DNA of 64,000 bases from NCBI RefSeq assembly GCF_011683915.1, contig NZ_JAAQPH010000003.1, positions 62,001 through 126,000 on the forward strand. The letters are read 5' to 3'. Of this stretch, positions 17,863-27,174 are shown piece by piece. The stretch's first letter is position 1, and every line of letters begins with the position of its first letter. The notes beneath the pieces are model-generated. The model worked only from the letters and a program-made list of their open reading frames with translations, was not told the origin of the DNA and made no database searches. This DNA comes from Pelagibius litoralis (GTDB taxonomy: Bacteria > Pseudomonadota > Alphaproteobacteria > Kiloniellales > Kiloniellaceae). Position numbers and translations under genes: made by a program.

Positions 17863-18878
17863 CCGCCCGGGGACAAACCAACCTGCTGACGGTCGAGGGG
17901 GTCTCGGTCTCCTTCGACGGCCTGCATGGACCGGTGCAGGTTCTGGACGACATCAACTTCACCATCGGATCGGGCGAAATCGTCGGCATCGTGGGCGAAA
18001 GCGGCTCCGGCAAGTCCGTCACCTCCCTGGCGGTCATGGGTCTTCTGGGGGCCCAGGGGAAGATCGACAGCGGCCGCATCGTGCTGGACGGCGCCGACCT
18101 TACGGCGCTCACCCACAAGGAGATGCGGGGTGTGCGCGGCCGCGATGTCGCCATGATCTTCCAGGAGCCGAGCACCAGCCTGAACCCGGTTCTTCCGGTC
18201 GGCTTCCAGATCGCCGAGGTCCTGACCGAGCATTTCGATACAAGCGCGGCCGAAGCGCGCAAAAAAGCCATCGCACTCATGGACCGCGTCGGCATTCCGG
18301 CGGCCGGATCGCGGGCGGATGACTATCCCCACCAACTCTCCGGCGGCATGAAGCAGCGCATCATGATCGCCATGGCGCTGGCCTGCCGCTCGAAGCTTCT
18401 GATCGCCGACGAGCCGACCACCGCGCTGGACGTCACCATCCAGGCCCAGATTCTCAGCCTGATCTCGGACCTGCGCAACGACTACGGCATGGCGGTTCTG
18501 CTGATCACCCACGACATGGGCGTCATTGCGGAAATGGCCGACCGGGTCATCGTCATGTACGCCGGGCAGGTCGTCGAGCAGTCGCCGGCCGACAGCCTGT
18601 TCCAGCATCCCCTGCATCCCTATACCCGCCTGCTGCTGCGGTCGATTCCCTCGGCACGCAGCAAGCAGGCCGTATTGCCGATGATCGAAGGGACGACCCC
18701 GCCGCCGACCGATCTGCCGGGCGGCTGCCGCTTCCATCCCCGCTGCCCGATCGCGGCAGACCTCTGCCGCGACGGCACCCCGTCTCTTCAGACGGTCGGG
18801 TCGAATCATGCCGCCCGCTGCAAACGCCTGGATGAGGACTACAGCCTGCTCGATGCCGGCCTGGGGGTCGCGTTATGA
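17859..18878 (+). CDS. Oligopeptide-type ABC transporter ATP-binding protein (DppD-like), system 2
   Basis: A 339-residue ATPase: GESGSGKS Walker [13 protein letters not shown]-loop, LSGGMKQR signature, [12 protein letters not shown] Walker B, ITHDMGV switch. The C-terminal oligo_HPY extension is present, with the cysteine cluster [16 protein letters not shown] that holds an iron-sulfur cluster in some DppD/DppF proteins. Confidence 0.93.
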   Translation: MTARGQTNLLTVEGVSVSFDGLHGPVQVLDDINFTIGSGEIVGIVGESGSGKSVTSLAVMGLLGAQGKIDSGRIVLDGADLTALTHKEMRGVRGRDVAMIFQEPSTSLNPVLPVGFQIAEVLTEHFDTSAAEARKKAIALMDRVGIPAAGSRADDYPHQLSGGMKQRIMIAMALACRSKLLIADEPTTALDVTIQAQILSLISDLRNDYGMAVLLITHDMGVIAEMADRVIVMYAGQVVEQSPADSLFQHPLHPYTRLLLRSIPSARSKQAVLPMIEGTTPPPTDLPGGCRFHPRCPIAADLCRDGTPSLQTVGSNHAARCKRLDEDYSLLDAGLGVAL

Positions 18879-19843
18879 CCGTGGCTCCGATCCTCAAGCT
18901 TCAGGGCGTGACGAAGGACTTCACCGTCACATCCAGCGCCTTCGGCAAGGTGCTTTCCTCGCTGCGCGCGGTAAACGATGTGACCCTTGAAGTGATGCCG
19001 GGCGAGACCCTCGGCATCGTCGGAGAGAGTGGTTGCGGAAAAACGACCCTGGGCCGCCTCATCCTGCGCCTGACCCAGGCCACAGAGGGGCGTATCGAAT
19101 TCCAGGGCCGCGACATCACCCGGCTGCCGCCGGGCCAGATGCGCGACCTGCGCCGCGAAATCCAGATTGTTTTTCAGGACCCCTACTCCTCCCTCAATCC
19201 GCGCATGAAGGTGCGCGACATCATTGCCGAGCCGCTTGAGAACTTTGGCGCCGGCCGAAGGGAGATACAGGCCCGCGTCGATGAAGTCATGGACATCGTG
19301 AAGCTGCCGATCGCTTATGCCGACCGCTACCCCCATGCCTTCAGCGGCGGTCAGCGCCAGCGCATCGGCATCGCCCGGGCGCTTGCGCTGAAACCCAAGC
19401 TCATCGTCTGCGACGAAGCGGTCTCGGCCTTGGATGTGTCGGTGCAGGCCCAGATCCTCAACCTGCTGAGCGACATCCAACGCCAGACCAATGTCACCCT
19501 GGTATTCATCTCCCACAATCTCGGCGTCATCCGCTTCCTCAGTCACCGCGTGGCGGTGATGTACCTCGGGCGCATCGTGGAACTCGCCCCGGAGGCAGCG
19601 CTCTTCGATGCTCCGCAGCATCCCTATACCCGCGCCCTGATCTCAGCCATTCCCGAGCCCGATGTCAGCAGACGCGGCCAACGGCAGGTACTGGAAGGGG
19701 ATATTCCCAGCCCAATCGATCCGCCGCCCGGTTGCCCGTTTCATCTGCGCTGCCCCAAAGCACAGGAACAATGCCGCAATGCGGCCCCGAAACTTCAAGG
19801 CATAGCGCCGCGCCACAGCGTTGCCTGCCATTTCCCCGGTTAG
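18875..19843 (+). CDS. Oligopeptide-type ABC transporter ATP-binding protein (DppF-like), system 2
   Basis: A 322-residue ATPase: GESGCGKTT, FQDPYSSLNPR, FSGGQRQRIGIARAL, LIVCDEAVSALD, ISHNLGV, and a C-terminal oligo_HPY extension with PPPGCPFHLRCPKAQEQC. The Walker B Asp-Glu is followed by Ala (DEAVSALD) in place of the usual Pro. It overlaps the DppD-like gene by 4 bp and completes system 2. Confidence 0.93.
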   Translation: MTVAPILKLQGVTKDFTVTSSAFGKVLSSLRAVNDVTLEVMPGETLGIVGESGCGKTTLGRLILRLTQATEGRIEFQGRDITRLPPGQMRDLRREIQIVFQDPYSSLNPRMKVRDIIAEPLENFGAGRREIQARVDEVMDIVKLPIAYADRYPHAFSGGQRQRIGIARALALKPKLIVCDEAVSALDVSVQAQILNLLSDIQRQTNVTLVFISHNLGVIRFLSHRVAVMYLGRIVELAPEAALFDAPQHPYTRALISAIPEPDVSRRGQRQVLEGDIPSPIDPPPGCPFHLRCPKAQEQCRNAAPKLQGIAPRHSVACHFPG

Positions 19844-19859
19844 AAGGGACCTTTCGCCA

Positions 19860-20960
19860 ATGATCTTCGAACGCACGAGCTATCACCCCAAACCGGGCCG
19901 CTTTGAAGACGTCCTGGGCACCCGGCGCAAAGCCAACTCCGTCCGGGAGGAGCTGGGCCTGAAAACCGGCGAGATCTTTGTCGAGTGCCCGCACAACGAT
20001 GACGGAAACCAGGTAGACGGCAGGATCGTCCACTGGGAATGCCGCTTCGAGAGCGAGGCGGAACAGGCAAGCGACCTGGCGCGCCGCGATGACAGCCCCC
20101 GCTTCAGCGAAGTCCGTGCGGAAATGCAGACCCTGATCGCGAACTTCAACCGCGCCATCGTCAGGCAGGCGGAACAACGGGAATCGGTTCTGCGCAGTCT
20201 GTCGCTGGACGGTGTTCCTATTGTCCCGGCCGAGACGGCCTTCAGAAGCAGCGACCTGGATCTCAAGGGATACCTCTACACACCGCCGGGGGCCGGCCCC
20301 TTCCCCTGCCTGATCACCAATCACGGCAGCAGCATCCATCAAGGCACTTCCGATGTCTGCCGGCCGGGCACCGCGGCGGTGCTGATGAGTTGGGGGATCG
20401 CTTCTTTCCTGCCGCATCGGCGCGGCTACGGCAATTCGCCGGGAATACCGTGGCGCGATGACGTCCACGCCGACTACGGCACGGAGGTCTATGACGCCCA
20501 ACTTGCCAAGCGCCTCTCGGACGAGAGCGACGACGTGATTGCGGCACTGGAGCATGTCGAAGGCCTGCCGGAAATCGACAGCCGGCACATCGGCGTGATG
20601 GGCAGCTCTTTCGGCGGCACGGTGACGCTACTGGCGGCGGCCCGCTGCGCCCGTTTCCGCTGCGCCGTGGAGTTCGCCGGTGCGGCGATAAACTGGGAGA
20701 AAGCCCCCGGCCTGCGCGAGACCATGCTTGCAGCCGCCACCAAGCTGACCCAGCCGATCTACTTCCTGCAGGCCGCGAACGACTACAGCACCCGCCCCAC
20801 CGTGGAACTCGCCGCCTCGCTCAAGGGAACCGACAAGGTGGTCGAACACCGGGTCTATCCCGCTTTCGGCCTGACCAACGACGAGGGGCATTTTCTCTAC
20901 GGTCAGGGTGCGGCGATCTGGGGGCCGGACGTGCGCCGATTTCTCGACCGCTGGCTTTGA
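19860..20960 (+). CDS. Alpha/beta hydrolase (dienelactone hydrolase/acetyl-xylan esterase-like)
   Basis: A 366-residue cytosolic hydrolase without signal peptide. Nucleophile elbow GSSFGG (in IGVMGSSFGGTVTLL), oxyanion region ITNHGSSIHQGT, an acidic residue in the QAANDYSTRP segment and a terminal His (NDEGHFLYGQG) make a plausible Ser-Asp-His triad. The first ~130 residues look unlike the usual hydrolase lead. It starts 16 bases after the transporter and probably cleaves an ester or amide of the imported compound. Confidence 0.85.
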   Translation: MIFERTSYHPKPGRFEDVLGTRRKANSVREELGLKTGEIFVECPHNDDGNQVDGRIVHWECRFESEAEQASDLARRDDSPRFSEVRAEMQTLIANFNRAIVRQAEQRESVLRSLSLDGVPIVPAETAFRSSDLDLKGYLYTPPGAGPFPCLITNHGSSIHQGTSDVCRPGTAAVLMSWGIASFLPHRRGYGNSPGIPWRDDVHADYGTEVYDAQLAKRLSDESDDVIAALEHVEGLPEIDSRHIGVMGSSFGGTVTLLAAARCARFRCAVEFAGAAINWEKAPGLRETMLAAATKLTQPIYFLQAANDYSTRPTVELAASLKGTDKVVEHRVYPAFGLTNDEGHFLYGQGAAIWGPDVRRFLDRWL

Positions 20961-21745
20961 TGAAGGGAACGACCGTGAAAGGTGTATGGCTGGAAGACCT
21001 GACCTGGCCCGAGGCCAAAGAATGGTTCGACCGCGGCGCTGTCGTGGTGCTGCCGATCGGCGCCGCATCGAAGGAGCACGGCCACCATCTGCCGCTCTGC
21101 ACCGACTATCTTCTGGCCCGCGCCATGGCAGAGCGCCTGGCGGCGGTGCTGCCGGTGGTCGTCGCGCCGATCCTGCCTTTCGGATACTACCCGGCGTTCC
21201 GGCACTACCCCGGCAGCCAGCATCTCTCGCCGGAGACATTCTCGGCCTTGCTGAAAGACCTGCTGGGCGGGTTCATCGATCAGGGGGTTCGCAACCTCGC
21301 CGTCCTCAATACCGGGGTCTCCACCGAACCGTTGGTGAACGTTCAATTGCGTGAGCTCTATGAAACCACCGGCGTGCGCATCGCCGGGGCCCATATCAGC
21401 AACCTCGGCCGCGCCGCCGACGTCCTCTTCGAGCAGAAGTTGGGCGGCCACGGCGACGAACACGAAACCGCCATGATCATGGCCATAGACCCGGCGCGGC
21501 TGCGCGCGGAAAAGGCCGTGCCGGATTACGGCAACATGATCGAGGCACCGAAAACCGTCTTCTACCTTCCCGCCGTCTTCAGCGGGGAAGCCGGCGCGGG
21601 AATCGACTTCAGCCAGACCGGCGTGCGCGGCGACCCGACGCTCGCCACCAGGGAAAAAGGCGAAGAGGCGCTGGACGCCATCACCGCCGATCTGGTGGAC
21701 GGTCTGCGCGCCCTCTTTCCCGACGCGGTTTCGATATCGTCATGA
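20960..21745 (+). CDS. Creatininase family amidohydrolase-like protein
   Basis: A 261-residue creatininase-fold protein. The first metal motif is intact (ASKEHGHHLPLCTDYLLA: Glu, His, Asp), as is the later HGDEHET motif. The usual NGHGGN loop is replaced by LNTGVSTEP, so metal and substrate geometry may differ from typical members. The family hydrolyses cyclic amides such as creatinine or formamide-type bonds. The start overlaps the hydrolase stop by one base (TGATG). A second family member with the NGHGGN loop is at 31535-32248. Confidence 0.83.
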   Translation: MKGTTVKGVWLEDLTWPEAKEWFDRGAVVVLPIGAASKEHGHHLPLCTDYLLARAMAERLAAVLPVVVAPILPFGYYPAFRHYPGSQHLSPETFSALLKDLLGGFIDQGVRNLAVLNTGVSTEPLVNVQLRELYETTGVRIAGAHISNLGRAADVLFEQKLGGHGDEHETAMIMAIDPARLRAEKAVPDYGNMIEAPKTVFYLPAVFSGEAGAGIDFSQTGVRGDPTLATREKGEEALDAITADLVDGLRALFPDAVSISS

Positions 21746-23280
21746 CCGATGCGATCGCTCAGAGCTATGATGTGATCGTTGTCGGCTATGGCTATGCCGG
21801 CGCGGTTGCGGCGCTCGCCGCCGCCGATGCCGGCGCCGAGGTCCTGCTGTTGGAAAAAGCATCGAGCCCCGGCGGCATCTCCATCTGCTCCGCCGGGGGG
21901 TTGAGAATCGCCAGCGATGCGAAGCTGGCCTTCGCCTACCTGCAGTCCACCTGCGGCGGCAAAACCCCGGACAGCGTCCTGCGGGCCTTTGCCGAGGGTA
22001 TGACCAGCCTGGCGGACCGATTGCACAATCTCGCCAGAATCAACGGGGCGGCGGTCGAGGAACGTTCCTCCCCCGGCAACTATCCGCTCCCCGGTGCCGA
22101 AACCTTCGGCTTCGCCTATGTCGAGGCGATCCCCGGCTTCGATCCCGGCGACAGCTACCCTCATGTCCGCGGCGCACCCCAGGGGGCGATGCTGTTCAAG
22201 GTCCTTGAGGACAACGTCGCCGCGAAGGCGCAACAGATCACCGTGTCTCTGGGCAGTCCGGTCGGCCGCCTGACGCGCTCGAAGGGTACCGTCGACGGCG
22301 TGGTTCTGGCTGACGGTCAAGCGGTCCATGCCCGTTGCGGCGTCGTCCTGGCCTGCGGCGGCTTTGAAGGGTCGCCCGAACTGCAGTCGCAATACTGGCC
22401 GGGCGGGCCGGCGCTGAACGCCGCCTATAAACACAATACCGGTGACGGCATCCGCATGGCCCAGGCCGCCGGCGCGGCGCTCTGGCACATGTGGCACTAC
22501 CACGGCTCCTACGGTTATCGCCTGCCCGATCCCGCTTATCCTTATGGCGTGCGGGTCAAGCGCCTGCCGGACTGGCAACCCGGCCCGGACGGCAGCACAG
22601 CGGAAGACCTGCCGCTCATGGCCTGGATCCTGCTGGATCAGGACGGCCGGCGATTCATGAACGAGTACGAACCCTACGTTCAGGATACCGGCGCGCGGCC
22701 CCTGGCGGCTTTCGATCCCGGCCGCCAGGGATTCCCGCGCAACCCCGCCTATCTGATCACCGATAACGCCGGGCGCAGCCTCTACCCGCTCGGCAAACCG
22801 ACCCGCAACGATCCCGAGGTGCAGTACGACTGGAGCCCCGACAACCTGGACGAGGTCGTCAGCGGACTGTTCCGGCCGGCCCGCGACATCGCCTCTCTCG
22901 CGGCGCTGATCGGCGCTGAAAGGCAGCAGGTCGAAGGCGGCATCGCCCGCTGGAACGCGGCCTGCGACGCCGGCAGCGACCGCGACTTCGGCCGCCCGTC
23001 AAGCTCGCTTCATGCCCTCATCGAACCGCCTTTCTACGTCGCCGAAGTCCACCCCATAGTCTCGAACACCCAGGGCGGTCCGGAACACGACGCCCAGCAA
23101 AGGGTCGTCGATCCCTTCGGTCAGCCGATCACCGGCCTCTACGCGGCGGGTGAGTGCGGCAGCCTTTTCGGCCACCTCTACATGTCGGGCGGCAACCTGG
23201 CGGAATGCTTCATCGGCGGCGAGATCGCCGGGCGCAACGCCGCAACCTGCGGCCAGGGAGAAAATCGAAAATGGGCATAG
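21742..23280 (+). CDS. FAD-dependent oxidoreductase (fumarate reductase/ketosteroid dehydrogenase flavoprotein type)
   Basis: A 512-residue FAD_binding_2 protein. Residues 10-40 are the dinucleotide fold (VIVVGYGYAGAVAALAAADAGAEVLLLEK), then SSPGGISICSAGG and a C-terminal YAAGECGSLFGHLYMSGGNLAECFIGGEIAG flavin-binding stretch. No twin-arginine or Sec signal. Members add or remove hydrogens at a C=C bond next to a carbonyl. Its place before an acyl-CoA ligase suggests work on the free acid or ring. Overlaps the creatininase gene by 4 bp. Confidence 0.88.
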   Translation: MTDAIAQSYDVIVVGYGYAGAVAALAAADAGAEVLLLEKASSPGGISICSAGGLRIASDAKLAFAYLQSTCGGKTPDSVLRAFAEGMTSLADRLHNLARINGAAVEERSSPGNYPLPGAETFGFAYVEAIPGFDPGDSYPHVRGAPQGAMLFKVLEDNVAAKAQQITVSLGSPVGRLTRSKGTVDGVVLADGQAVHARCGVVLACGGFEGSPELQSQYWPGGPALNAAYKHNTGDGIRMAQAAGAALWHMWHYHGSYGYRLPDPAYPYGVRVKRLPDWQPGPDGSTAEDLPLMAWILLDQDGRRFMNEYEPYVQDTGARPLAAFDPGRQGFPRNPAYLITDNAGRSLYPLGKPTRNDPEVQYDWSPDNLDEVVSGLFRPARDIASLAALIGAERQQVEGGIARWNAACDAGSDRDFGRPSSSLHALIEPPFYVAEVHPIVSNTQGGPEHDAQQRVVDPFGQPITGLYAAGECGSLFGHLYMSGGNLAECFIGGEIAGRNAATCGQGENRKWA

Positions 23281-24854
23281 GAAGTTTTGAGGCCGGCGAC
23301 CCCCGCGCCAACAACCTCGGATACTGGTCGCATCTGGCGGCCCTGGACGGGCCTGAGCGGATCGCGATGATCGATCTTTCCGGTGCCGCCGAACGCCAGG
23401 TTCCTTACGCGGAGCTGGAGGCACGCCTCGACCGTTTCGCCGCCCTGATCACCGGGCTCGGCCTGCAGCCCGGCGACCGCTTGGCAATGTCCATCGGCAA
23501 TCGCTTCGAGTTCGTCGAGATCATGTACGGGGCCATGCGCGTCGGGATCGTGCCGGTGCCCCTGAACACCAAGCTCGGCGCCGATACGCTGGACTACACC
23601 ATCCGCGATGCCGGCTGCCGGGGCGCCGTGATCGACCCGGCCGTCAACAGCGTCATAGTGGCGGTGGTCGACAGCGCCGCGCTTCCGGTCCGGCTGGCCC
23701 TGGACAGCCCGCCCGAGGGTTGGGGCGCCTATGAGCCCGCCCTGATGAGCACGCCGGCCGAGTTCGCGCCCCCGGTCATCGCCGACGACCATCCCTCTTT
23801 CCAGCCCTACACATCGGGTTCGACGGGCCGGCCCAAGGGTGTCGTCCTGACCCACGCCGGCCAACTCTGGTGGATTGACTGCCTCAAGAAATACTGGCCC
23901 TACGATCCCGATGCCCGGGTGCTGGCCGCCGTGCCGCTCTATCACAAGAACGCCATGGCCGGGGCCATCAAGCCGAAGCTGAATGTCGGCGCGACGGTGG
24001 TCATTCTGCCCGACTTCGAACCCCGGCGTTTCCTGCAGACTCTGGCCGACTACCGCATCACCAAGACCGGCGCGGTGCCGTCGGTCTTCTCGGTCCTGCT
24101 TCAGCACCGCGACCTCATCGAGAGTCTCGACTTCTCCGCCCTGCAGTCCCTGTCGATCGGCTCTGCACCGGTCTCCGAGGAGTTGATGGAACAGATCCAG
24201 TCGGCCTTCGGCGTCGATGTCAGCGAGAGCTACGGCCTGACCGAAGGCGGGCCGGTCATGATCGGCCCGCCCCTCGACGGTCGCGCGGTTCCCTTTGGCA
24301 GTTGCGGCGTCGCCTGGCCCGAGGGCGAGGTGAAGCTGGTCGACAGCAATGGGGTCACCCAAGGCGGCTTCGGCGAGCTGTGGGTGCGCAATCCCGGCGT
24401 GACGCCGGGTTACCACAATCTGCCCGCCGTCAATGCCGAGCGGATCGTCGACGGCTGGCTGAAGACCGGCGACGTCTTTGCTTGCGACGGCGATGGCTTC
24501 TACTACTTCCGTGGCCGCACCGACGACATGTTCAAATCCTCCGGAGAGAGCATCTACCCCAAGGAGGTCGAGAACCTTCTGCTCAGCCATACCGCCGTCG
24601 TCGATGCCTGCGTGGTTCCCATCCGCCACAGCTTCAAGGGTCATGTCCCCGCGGCGATGGTGATGCTCGCCCGGGCCGAGGCCGCCGACGAAGCGGCCCT
24701 GAAGCAGTACTGCCTGGACAACGGTCCGGCCTATGCCCATCCGCGCCATGTCGTGATCGTCGAACAGATCCCCCTGAACGGTGCAGGCAAGAACGACCGC
24801 ACCGTCGTTGAGCGCGACCTCGACGAACGCTTTGGCGCCAAGGAGACAGCGTGA
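23271..24854 (+). CDS. Class I adenylate-forming acyl-CoA synthetase/ligase
   Basis: A 527-residue AMP-binding enzyme. P-loop YTSGSTGRPKGVVLTH (~residues 183-198), A5 motif ESYGLTEGGP, A7 KTGDVF, A8 GRTDDMFKSSGESIYPKEVE and catalytic lysine in the A10 segment LNGAGKNDR. It activates a carboxylic acid with ATP and joins it to CoA; the acid is unknown. Overlaps the flavoprotein gene by 10 bp with GGGAG upstream of the ATG. Confidence 0.92.
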   Translation: MGIGSFEAGDPRANNLGYWSHLAALDGPERIAMIDLSGAAERQVPYAELEARLDRFAALITGLGLQPGDRLAMSIGNRFEFVEIMYGAMRVGIVPVPLNTKLGADTLDYTIRDAGCRGAVIDPAVNSVIVAVVDSAALPVRLALDSPPEGWGAYEPALMSTPAEFAPPVIADDHPSFQPYTSGSTGRPKGVVLTHAGQLWWIDCLKKYWPYDPDARVLAAVPLYHKNAMAGAIKPKLNVGATVVILPDFEPRRFLQTLADYRITKTGAVPSVFSVLLQHRDLIESLDFSALQSLSIGSAPVSEELMEQIQSAFGVDVSESYGLTEGGPVMIGPPLDGRAVPFGSCGVAWPEGEVKLVDSNGVTQGGFGELWVRNPGVTPGYHNLPAVNAERIVDGWLKTGDVFACDGDGFYYFRGRTDDMFKSSGESIYPKEVENLLLSHTAVVDACVVPIRHSFKGHVPAAMVMLARAEAADEAALKQYCLDNGPAYAHPRHVVIVEQIPLNGAGKNDRTVVERDLDERFGAKETA

Positions 24855-24855
24855 A

Positions 24856-25731
24856 ATGACCAGCGAGATGGACCTGGACCACGTCGCCGTCGTGGTCGGC
24901 GACCTCGACAGGGCGGAGCGGAACTACACCAGGCTCGGGTTTCAACTGACCCCGCGCAGCTCCCACAAGGGGCCGGTGGCGCCGGATGGTGAGATCGGCC
25001 CCTGGGGCAGCGGCAATCACTGCGCGATGTTCCGGCAGGGATATCTGGAACTGCTGGGGATTACCGACGCGGATCTCTACAAGGCCCATATCGACAGGCG
25101 CCTTGCGCGCTATGAGGGCCTGCATCTCATCGCCTTCGGCACCGACGACGCCGGCACGACGGCAGCGGCCCTGGGCGCCAAGGGCGTCCGGATCAGCGCC
25201 CCGGCACAGCTTGGCCGCGACGTCCCTTATGGCGAGGGAACGCGGCCCGGAAAATTCAGCATCGCCAACCTGGATGAGGCGCTCTATCCCGAGGCCGACT
25301 TCATCGTGATCGAGCAACAGACGCGCGGCGTGCTCTGGCAGCCGGCGCTTATGGAGCACCCCAACGGTGCCCTCTCGTTGGAATCCGTTACCCTTTGCTG
25401 CAGCGATCCGGATGATCTCGTTGCGCGCCTGACGCCCGCTCTCGGCGGCCCACGCAACGGGCGTTTCGATCTCACGCCCGGCGTTCTCGCGATCATATCG
25501 GCGAAGGATCTGGCGGACCGCCTGCCGGACTGCGCCCCGCCCGGCGCATTGCCCTGCGTCGTTGCCACGGCAATCGGGGTGCGCAGCCTCCGGCAGACCG
25601 AAGACTGGTTGGTGCAGAACGATGTGCCCCTGCTGTCCACGAACAACGGCTGCCTTCGCGTCGGGTCCGAGACCGGCTGCGGTGCGGTCATCGAATTCAT
25701 CCAGTCCACCCTAGAGGAGTCCGGGCAATGA
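24856..25731 (+). CDS. VOC family protein (glyoxalase-like domain)
   Basis: A 291-residue protein with an N-terminal VOC domain of the Glyoxalase_3-like type (LDHVAVVVGDLDRAERNYTRLGFQLTPRS; GNHCAMFRQGYLELLG) and a second, less conserved half (LESVTLCCSDPDDLVARLTPAL; GAVIEFIQ). His and Glu residues at usual VOC metal positions are present in the first half. Enzymes of the fold include isomerases, dioxygenases and epimerases; the reaction here is unknown. One base separates it from the ligase stop. Confidence 0.85.
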   Translation: MTSEMDLDHVAVVVGDLDRAERNYTRLGFQLTPRSSHKGPVAPDGEIGPWGSGNHCAMFRQGYLELLGITDADLYKAHIDRRLARYEGLHLIAFGTDDAGTTAAALGAKGVRISAPAQLGRDVPYGEGTRPGKFSIANLDEALYPEADFIVIEQQTRGVLWQPALMEHPNGALSLESVTLCCSDPDDLVARLTPALGGPRNGRFDLTPGVLAIISAKDLADRLPDCAPPGALPCVVATAIGVRSLRQTEDWLVQNDVPLLSTNNGCLRVGSETGCGAVIEFIQSTLEESGQ

Positions 25732-26705
25732 AGGCCGCGGTCATCGAAAAGCAAGGCGGCCTCGAAGGTCTGGTTTACCGGGACTGGCCGGACCCCGTTG
25801 CGGGGGCCGGGGAGCTGGTGGTGCGCGTCCACGCCTGCGGGCTCAATCACCTCGACATCTTCGTGCGCCGGGGCATGCCCGGCTTTCCGGTGCCGCTGCC
25901 CTTCATATCCGGGGGCGACATCGCCGGCGAGGTCGCGGAAATCGGCGACGGCGTCAGCGGGTTCGCCCTCGGCGACCGGGTTCTGATCAATCCCTCGACC
26001 CCCAAGGGCATGCTGGGCGAACAGCTGCCCGGGGGGATGGCGCAGAAAGTCGCCGTACCGGCGGACCATGCGATCATGATTCCCGACGCGGTGTCCTATC
26101 GCGAGGCGGCCTGCCTGCCGGTCGCCTATGGCACGGCGCAGCGCATGCTGGTCAGCCGCGGCAAGCTTCAGTCGGGCGAGACGATTCTCGTACTCGGTGC
26201 CAGCGGCGGCGTCGGCAACGCCTGCGTACAGATCGCCCGCAACCTCGGCGCCACGGTGATCGCCGCCGCCGGCGACGCCGACAAGCTGGAGCGCCTGCGC
26301 GAACTCGGCGCGGATCACCTGATCAACTACAAGGAACAGGACTTCAGCGCAGAGACCTGGCGGATCACCGGCAAGCGCGGCGTCGATGTCGCGGTCAATT
26401 TCACCGGCGGTGACAGCTGGGCGCCGTCGTTGCGCTGTCTACGCAAGAACGGGCGCCTGCTGACCTGCGGCGCCACGGCGGGTTTCGATCCAAAGACCGA
26501 CATTCGCTACATATGGGTCCGCGAACTCAACATCCTCGGCTCCGACGGATGGTCGACAGAAGACATCCGGATCATGCTCGACGGCGTGCGCAGGGGCAGC
26601 ATCAAGCCCGTTATCAGCAAGGTCCTGCCGCTCGAGCAGGCGCGCGAGGCGGAAGCCTTGATCGAAGACCGCAGCGTCTTCGGCAAGGTTATTCTTGAGC
26701 CATGA
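25728..26705 (+). CDS. MDR-type zinc-binding dehydrogenase/quinone oxidoreductase
   Basis: A 325-residue medium-chain reductase. GroES-like N-terminus with HACGLNHLDIFVRRG (typical of the quinone-oxidoreductase branch), GGDIAGEVAEIGDGV, and the NADPH Rossmann motif VLGASGGVGNACVQIAR. The structural-zinc cysteine cluster is absent. Reduces or oxidises an enone or alcohol intermediate. Overlaps neighbours by 4 bp on both sides, so it is certainly in the operon. Confidence 0.9.
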   Translation: MKAAVIEKQGGLEGLVYRDWPDPVAGAGELVVRVHACGLNHLDIFVRRGMPGFPVPLPFISGGDIAGEVAEIGDGVSGFALGDRVLINPSTPKGMLGEQLPGGMAQKVAVPADHAIMIPDAVSYREAACLPVAYGTAQRMLVSRGKLQSGETILVLGASGGVGNACVQIARNLGATVIAAAGDADKLERLRELGADHLINYKEQDFSAETWRITGKRGVDVAVNFTGGDSWAPSLRCLRKNGRLLTCGATAGFDPKTDIRYIWVRELNILGSDGWSTEDIRIMLDGVRRGSIKPVISKVLPLEQAREAEALIEDRSVFGKVILEP

Positions 26706-27118
26706 CCGACTTGAGATCCCCGGAAGGGCTGCAGGCCGCGCTCGACCGCTCGCCGTTTCAGCACTTCCTCGGGATCGAGGTCGAACACCTGGACCTGGAG
26801 GCGCCGCGAATCGATTTCCGCCTACCCTTCCAGCCATCGCTGGCGCGCCAGGCCGGCGACGATCAGCTTCATGGCGGGGTACTCGCCTCCCTGATCGACA
26901 TCGCCGGGGATTATGTTCTTGCCGTCCAGCTTGGCTACTTCGTTCCGACCATCGACCTGCGCACCGATTATCTGAGGCCGTCGCGCGGTACGGTCAGGGC
27001 CTCGGCGGAAATCGTCCGCTGCGGCCGCAGCGTCGGTGTCGCCGATGTCACGGTGTTCGACGGCGGCGACCGCAAGGTAGCGGTCGGCCGCTGCCTCTAT
27101 GCTACACGGACGCCATGA
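26702..27118 (+). CDS. PaaI-type hotdog-fold thioesterase
   Basis: A 138-residue acyl-CoA thioesterase-like protein with the hotdog hallmark DDQLHGGVLASLIDIAGDYVLA and a second strand segment IDLRTDYLRPSRGTVRASAEIVRCGRSVGVADV. PaaI-type enzymes hydrolyse phenylacetyl-CoA-like thioesters and rescue trapped CoA. The partnership with the acyl-CoA ligase in the same operon fits that role. Confidence 0.9.
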   Translation: MTDLRSPEGLQAALDRSPFQHFLGIEVEHLDLEAPRIDFRLPFQPSLARQAGDDQLHGGVLASLIDIAGDYVLAVQLGYFVPTIDLRTDYLRPSRGTVRASAEIVRCGRSVGVADVTVFDGGDRKVAVGRCLYATRTP

Positions 27119-27174
27119 GCAAAGCCTGACGCCCCTGGGTCTCGGCCAAACGTAAAGAGAGTGGATGACCTTCC